From: Simiduia sp. 21SJ11W-1
GTDB lineage: Bacteria; Pseudomonadota; Gammaproteobacteria; Pseudomonadales; Cellvibrionaceae
Length of the DNA stretch: 64,000 nucleotides
Assembly (NCBI RefSeq): GCF_024138675.1
Contig: NZ_CP090959.1
Coordinates: 3,193,501-3,257,500 of the forward strand
Reading direction: 5' to 3'
Positions 60,281 through 64,000 of this stretch are shown here, one piece after another. Position 1 is the first letter of the stretch. Each line of letters begins with the position of its first letter. The translations under genes and the position numbers were made by a program. The notes under the pieces are model-generated. The model searched no databases. It worked only from the letters and a program-made list of their open reading frames with translations, and was not told where the DNA came from.

Positions 60281-61330
60281 ATGAGCCAAACAACATCAGA
60301 TCCTATTGCCCAGTTGAATTTACCTGAACTAGGCAAATACCTGGCAGCGAATATTGCCGGTTTTAAAGGCCCGATACAGGCCGAGAAATTCAGCGGCGGG
60401 CAATCTAACCCCACCTTTAAACTCACCACACCTTCGGGCGTGTATGTGTTGCGCCGTCAACCACCGGGCAAGCTGCTAAAGTCAGCCCACGCAGTAGACA
60501 GGGAGTACCGGGTGCTGGCCGCGCTTGCTGAATCTGCGGTGCCGGTGGCGAAGGTATTTCACCTGTGTGAAGACCCAAGCGTGATTGGCTCGATGTTTTA
60601 TGTCATGGCTTACTGCGACGGCAAGGTTTACTGGGGTGCTGCACTGCCGGAGGCTGCAGACAACAACCAGCGCGCGGCCATGTACGATGAAATGAACCGC
60701 GTACTTGCCACGCTGCACAGTGTAAATATCGAGCGCGCGGGGCTTGGCGACTACGGGCGCCCCGGTAACTATTTTGCCCGGCAACTCGAGCGCTGGAGCA
60801 CCCAGTATGCCGCCAGCGAACTAACGCCCATCCCGCTCATGCACCAGTTAATTGATGCTTTACCCAAAGCCATGCCCGCCGATGATGGCCGCGTGGCGCT
60901 GGTGCACGGCGATTACCGGCTAGACAACCTGATGTTCAGCAAAGACAACTCGCGCATTATTGCCGTGCTCGACTGGGAGCTTTCCACCCTCGGTCACCCG
61001 CTGGCAGATTTGGCCTACCAGTGCATGCAATTGCGCCTGCCCTACAGCGCCGATCGCACCAGCATGAGCGGCCTGCTGGGTGTTGATGCCAAAGCGCTCG
61101 GCATCCCCAGCGAGGCCGATTATGTGGCCCGATACTGTGAACGCACGGGGCTCGACGGCATAGACCACTGGCCGTTTTATGTATCGTTCAGCTTTTTCCG
61201 CCTGGCGGCCATCGCCCAAGGTGTCGCCAAGCGTGCAAGCCAGGGCAATGCCAGCAATAAAAAGGCCGCCGCCGTAGGCGCAATGGTTGAACCACTGGCG
61301 CAATTTGCCATGCAGTGCCTACAAGAGTAG
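60281..61330 (+). CDS. APH-family kinase, ACAD11 N-terminal-like
   Basis: The 349-residue protein has the aminoglycoside-phosphotransferase kinase fold. The nucleotide-lobe FSGGQSNPTFKLTTPSGVYVLRRQP is followed by VALVHGDYRLDNLMF (catalytic Asp211) and IAVLDWELSTLGHPLADLAYQCM (metal-binding Asp231). This last stretch is nearly the same as in animal ACAD11, where this domain phosphorylates 4-hydroxyacyl-CoA. It is 17 bp after the dehydrogenase gene, the same pair in separate genes. Confidence 0.92.
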   Translation: MSQTTSDPIAQLNLPELGKYLAANIAGFKGPIQAEKFSGGQSNPTFKLTTPSGVYVLRRQPPGKLLKSAHAVDREYRVLAALAESAVPVAKVFHLCEDPSVIGSMFYVMAYCDGKVYWGAALPEAADNNQRAAMYDEMNRVLATLHSVNIERAGLGDYGRPGNYFARQLERWSTQYAASELTPIPLMHQLIDALPKAMPADDGRVALVHGDYRLDNLMFSKDNSRIIAVLDWELSTLGHPLADLAYQCMQLRLPYSADRTSMSGLLGVDAKALGIPSEADYVARYCERTGLDGIDHWPFYVSFSFFRLAAIAQGVAKRASQGNASNKKAAAVGAMVEPLAQFAMQCLQE

Positions 61331-61366
61331 CGCCGCACTTTTTACTGCAACAACACAAGGATTTAC

Positions 61367-62341
61367 ATGAAAGCTATTCGATGCAACAGCTTTGGGCCGC
61401 TAGAAAACCTGGCGCTGGAAGACATGCCCGAACCGCAGGCAGGCGCCGGTGAAGCGGTAATTTCTGTAAAGGCCGCTGGGGTAAACTTTCCAGACGGCCT
61501 ACTGGTACAAGGGCTCTACCAAATGCGCCCCCCCACGCCCTTTACCCCGGGCACTGAGGCCGCCGGTATTATTGAAAGCCTGGGTGAAGGCGTAAGCCAT
61601 CTAAAGGTGGGCCAGCGCGTATTTTGCTGCTCAATGCTTAATTGCTACGCTGAAAAACTTGTGATCAACGCCCAACAGCTGATTCCGTTGCCTGAGGAAA
61701 TTCCGTTTACAGAAGCCGCAGGCCTGATTACCGCTCACGCCACCGCCCACCACGCATTAAAGCAGCGGGCCGCACTGCAACCGGGTGAAACGCTTTTGGT
61801 AACCGGCGCCGCCGGCGGCACGGGCTTGGCCGCCGTGCAAATTGGCAAAGCCATGGGCGCACGGGTTATTGCCGCCTGCTCCAGTGAGGAAAAACTGGCC
61901 ACCGCCCGTGCCCACGGCGCAGATGAATGTATCAACTACACCACCCACAACCTTAAAGACACGCTAAAAGCACTAACCGAAGGCCGCGGCGTAGACGTAG
62001 TGTACGAATGCGTAGGCGGTGAAACTTTTGATGCCTGTGCGCGTAACATGGCCTGGAACGGGCGGCTTTTGGTGGTGGGTTTTGCAAGCGGGCAGATACC
62101 CTCGCTTGCTGCAAATCTGGCCCTTGTTAAAGGCTTCAGCCTGGTTGGGGTTTTTTGGGGCACCTTCACCCAAAAGCAGCCCAAAGATTTCGCCGCCAAT
62201 ATGCAAGAGCTATTAGCTTGGTATTTGGCGGGCAAGGTTAAAGTACAAGTGGATCAAACCTTTCCGCTCGCACAGGTGCAAGAAGCGCTCAAAAAGGTTA
62301 TGGAGCGCAAAGTCATTGGCAAAGTTATCCTCACACCCTGA
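61367..62341 (+). CDS. NADPH:quinone oxidoreductase-like MDR protein
   Basis: The 324-residue protein is a zinc-independent medium-chain dehydrogenase. GROES-like start AGVNFPDGLLVQGLYQMRPPTPFTPGTEAAG is followed by the Rossmann segment LLVTGAAGGTGLAAVQIGKAMGARVIAACSSEEK. The structural and catalytic zinc cysteines are absent. It may reduce an enoyl-CoA or quinone in this pathway. It lies 36 bp after the kinase gene. Confidence 0.92.
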   Translation: MKAIRCNSFGPLENLALEDMPEPQAGAGEAVISVKAAGVNFPDGLLVQGLYQMRPPTPFTPGTEAAGIIESLGEGVSHLKVGQRVFCCSMLNCYAEKLVINAQQLIPLPEEIPFTEAAGLITAHATAHHALKQRAALQPGETLLVTGAAGGTGLAAVQIGKAMGARVIAACSSEEKLATARAHGADECINYTTHNLKDTLKALTEGRGVDVVYECVGGETFDACARNMAWNGRLLVVGFASGQIPSLAANLALVKGFSLVGVFWGTFTQKQPKDFAANMQELLAWYLAGKVKVQVDQTFPLAQVQEALKKVMERKVIGKVILTP

Positions 62342-62376
62342 AATATAAAAACAAATTAAAAACTAGCGAGAAAACT

Positions 62377-63144
62377 ATGAATAAGAACCTATTTGATTTA
62401 ACGGGCAAAACCGCGCTGGTGAGTGGTGCCAGCCGGGGCATTGGTGAGGCCATAGCCAAAACCCTGGCAGCCTACGGCGCCCATGTAATTGTTTCCAGCC
62501 GCAAGGTAGAAGATTGTCAAAAAGTCGCAGACGCAATTGTTGCCGAAGGCGGCCGCGCTGAAGCCTGGGCCTGCCATGTAGGCAATATGGAAAGCATTCA
62601 GGCAACCTTTGATTTCTTGCGTGAAAAACATCAAGGCAAGCTGGATATTTTGGTAAACAACGGGGCCGCTAACCCCTACTTCGGCCACATTCTCGATACC
62701 GATTTAGGCGCTTTTCAAAAAACCGTTGACGTAAATATTCGCGGTTACTTTTTTATGTCTGTTGAAGCAGGCAAACTCATGAGAGCCAACGGCGGTGGCA
62801 CCATTGTAAATACAGCATCGGTTAATGCCCTGCACCCTGGCCCCATGCAGGGCATTTATTCAATCACCAAAGCCGCGGTAGTGAATATGACCCAAGCCTT
62901 CGCTGCAGAGTGTGCCGAGCACAACATCCGCTGCAATGCATTGCTGCCGGGCTTTACCAAAACCAAATTTGCCGGTGCACTCTTTACCAACGACGGTATT
63001 TACCAGCAGGCCATTGCCCGCATTCCCATGAAACGCCACGCCGAGCCTGATGAAATGACCGGCGCCGTGCTTTATTTGGTATCAGATGCCAGCAGCTACA
63101 CCACCGGCCAATGCATAGTGGTAGACGGCGGCATGAACGCCTAA
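62377..63144 (+). CDS. Short-chain dehydrogenase/reductase, first of two
   Basis: The 255-residue protein is a classical SDR. NAD(P) motif is ALVSGASRGIGEAIAKTLA, the NNGAA segment is present, and the catalytic set is Ser in NTASVNAL, with Tyr and Lys in GIYSITKAAVV. It probably oxidises a 3-hydroxyacyl-CoA. The last residues (TTGQCIVVDGGMNA) are typical. It is 35 bp after the MDR gene. Confidence 0.93.
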   Translation: MNKNLFDLTGKTALVSGASRGIGEAIAKTLAAYGAHVIVSSRKVEDCQKVADAIVAEGGRAEAWACHVGNMESIQATFDFLREKHQGKLDILVNNGAANPYFGHILDTDLGAFQKTVDVNIRGYFFMSVEAGKLMRANGGGTIVNTASVNALHPGPMQGIYSITKAAVVNMTQAFAAECAEHNIRCNALLPGFTKTKFAGALFTNDGIYQQAIARIPMKRHAEPDEMTGAVLYLVSDASSYTTGQCIVVDGGMNA

Positions 63145-63153
63145 GGAGCAACA

Positions 63154-63936
63154 ATGGACAAGCTACTGGATTTTACTGACAAAACCATCATCATCACGGG
63201 CGCCGCCCAAGGCTTTGGCGCCTTGCTCGCAAAGGAGCTGGCAGCACGCGGAGCAAACCTGGTGCTGGGCGATATTAAAACCGAACCCCTGCAGGCCTTG
63301 GCCGGCGAACTTAAAGCACTCGGTACCAAAGTTATTGCACAGGCCTGTGATGTTGGCAATGAAACACACTGTAAAGCCATGGTAACTGCCGCCCTAGACA
63401 CCTTCGGCCAACTGGACATTGCCGTTAATAATGCCGGCATCGCCCACCCATTGGGGCCCATTGAAACGCTTAGCAACGAGGCCTTTGATAAACAGTGGCA
63501 AGTGAACGTGATGGGCGTTCAATTCGGGTTACGCCATCAAATTGCCGCCATGCGCAAACAAAAAAGTGGGGTAATTTTAAACGTTGCGTCTATGGCGGGC
63601 TTGGGTGCTGCACCTTTGGGCGGTGCATACAGTGCCGCCAAACACGCGGTGGTTGGCCTAACTAAAACAGCCGCCTATGAAGTGGCCGCAGACAATATTC
63701 GCATCAACGCGATTTGCCCGTTTTTTACCGCAACGCCCATGGTGACAGAGTCCGACATGGTTTCCATGGCCGGGGGGCTTGAAAAGGCCAAAGCAACATT
63801 GGCACGCGGCGCGCCCATGCGACGCATCGCCGAACCCATTGAAGTGGTAAACGCCATGTTACTGCTACTTTCGCCCGGCAATACCTTCATGACAGGCCAA
63901 GCCATTGCCGTTGATGGCGGCCTATCGTCTATGTAG
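63154..63936 (+). CDS. Short-chain dehydrogenase/reductase, second of two
   Basis: The 260-residue protein is also a classical SDR: IIITGAAQGFGALLAKELA, NNAGIAHPLGP, catalytic Ser in LNVASMAGL, and Tyr/Lys in GGAYSAAKHAVVG. The Gly pattern GxxxGFG is a slight variant. It lies 9 bp after the first SDR and is the last gene of the operon, followed by a terminator. Confidence 0.93.
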   Translation: MDKLLDFTDKTIIITGAAQGFGALLAKELAARGANLVLGDIKTEPLQALAGELKALGTKVIAQACDVGNETHCKAMVTAALDTFGQLDIAVNNAGIAHPLGPIETLSNEAFDKQWQVNVMGVQFGLRHQIAAMRKQKSGVILNVASMAGLGAAPLGGAYSAAKHAVVGLTKTAAYEVAADNIRINAICPFFTATPMVTESDMVSMAGGLEKAKATLARGAPMRRIAEPIEVVNAMLLLLSPGNTFMTGQAIAVDGGLSSM

Positions 63937-63947
63937 GCAGGCATTAA

Positions 63948-63973
63948 AAAGCCAGTGTAAATACACTGGCTTT
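63948..63973 (+). terminator. Terminator ending the acyl-CoA operon
   Basis: AAAGCCAGTGTA and TACACTGGCTTT form a near-perfect stem with a tiny loop, followed by GTTT. It lies 12 bp after the last SDR stop. Confidence 0.85.
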
Positions 63974-64000
63974 GTTTCGAGTATTCACCCTTACCGGCCC

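Overview
The window is a stretch of chromosome from a free-living Gram-negative bacterium, most likely a gammaproteobacterium. The evidence is a TonB-dependent receptor, an ExbD homologue, an RND efflux pair, a MipA/OmpV-type outer-membrane protein, an E. coli-type SOS box in front of dinB, an AlgP-like histone H1-like protein, SthA, RF3, RlmF, SelO and the gcdR/gcdH/gcdG arrangement known from Pseudomonas. A marine Cellvibrionales-like organism would fit, but that is inference. Genes are dense with short gaps. I see no rRNA, tRNA, CRISPR array, prophage or intact IS element.

Layout. 1-6.6 kb: end of a flavin reductase gene, a chemoreceptor divergent from a solute-binding-like protein, an 11-copy heptanucleotide array, a small coiled-coil membrane protein and a TonB-dependent receptor. 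6.9-9.4 kb: small accessory genes (GNAT, YdjM-like, VOC, DnaJ-domain, DUF1810). 9.5-14.8 kb: AraC-type regulator plus an RND efflux adaptor/pump operon, closed by a strong bidirectional terminator. 15-23.3 kb: M48 lipoprotein protease, RDD protein and UDG-like protein, GST, hybrid histidine kinase, an unusual two-part outer-membrane protein, a TIGR01777 epimerase and a methyltransferase. 23.3-28.1 kb: solitary exbD, a MITE-like element, a GIY-YIG-like basic protein, a 32-bp perfect palindrome, SOS-controlled dinB and an AlgP-like protein. 28.1-31.6 kb: glutarate/glutaryl-CoA catabolism (gcdR, gcdH, gcdG). 31.7-42.5 kb: PilZ protein, GlpE, ComEA-like and cNMP-binding proteins, a chalcone-isomerase-like/TonB fusion, SelO, HDOD-SthA and a methyltransferase. 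42.8-50.6 kb: AI-2E transporter, TauE exporter, tandem acyltransferases, Dps, an amidoligase/glutamine-amidotransferase pair and RF3. 51-54.5 kb: DUF885 peptidase, RlmF and an uncharacterised protein.

54.6-63.9 kb is a coherent acyl-CoA catabolic locus. An alpha-methylacyl-CoA racemase is divergent from an eight-gene operon: acyl-CoA dehydrogenase, MaoC hydratase, histidine-phosphatase-fold protein, ACAD11-like dehydrogenase, ACAD11-like kinase, MDR oxidoreductase and two SDRs. The adjacent kinase and dehydrogenase look like the two halves of animal ACAD10/ACAD11, which handle 4-hydroxyacyl-CoAs through a phosphorylated intermediate. I consider this locus, the amidoligase pair and the two fusion proteins (MipA/PagL-like and chalcone-isomerase/TonB) the most interesting items. 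Functional statements rest on recognisable motifs in translated sequence; no database search was run.
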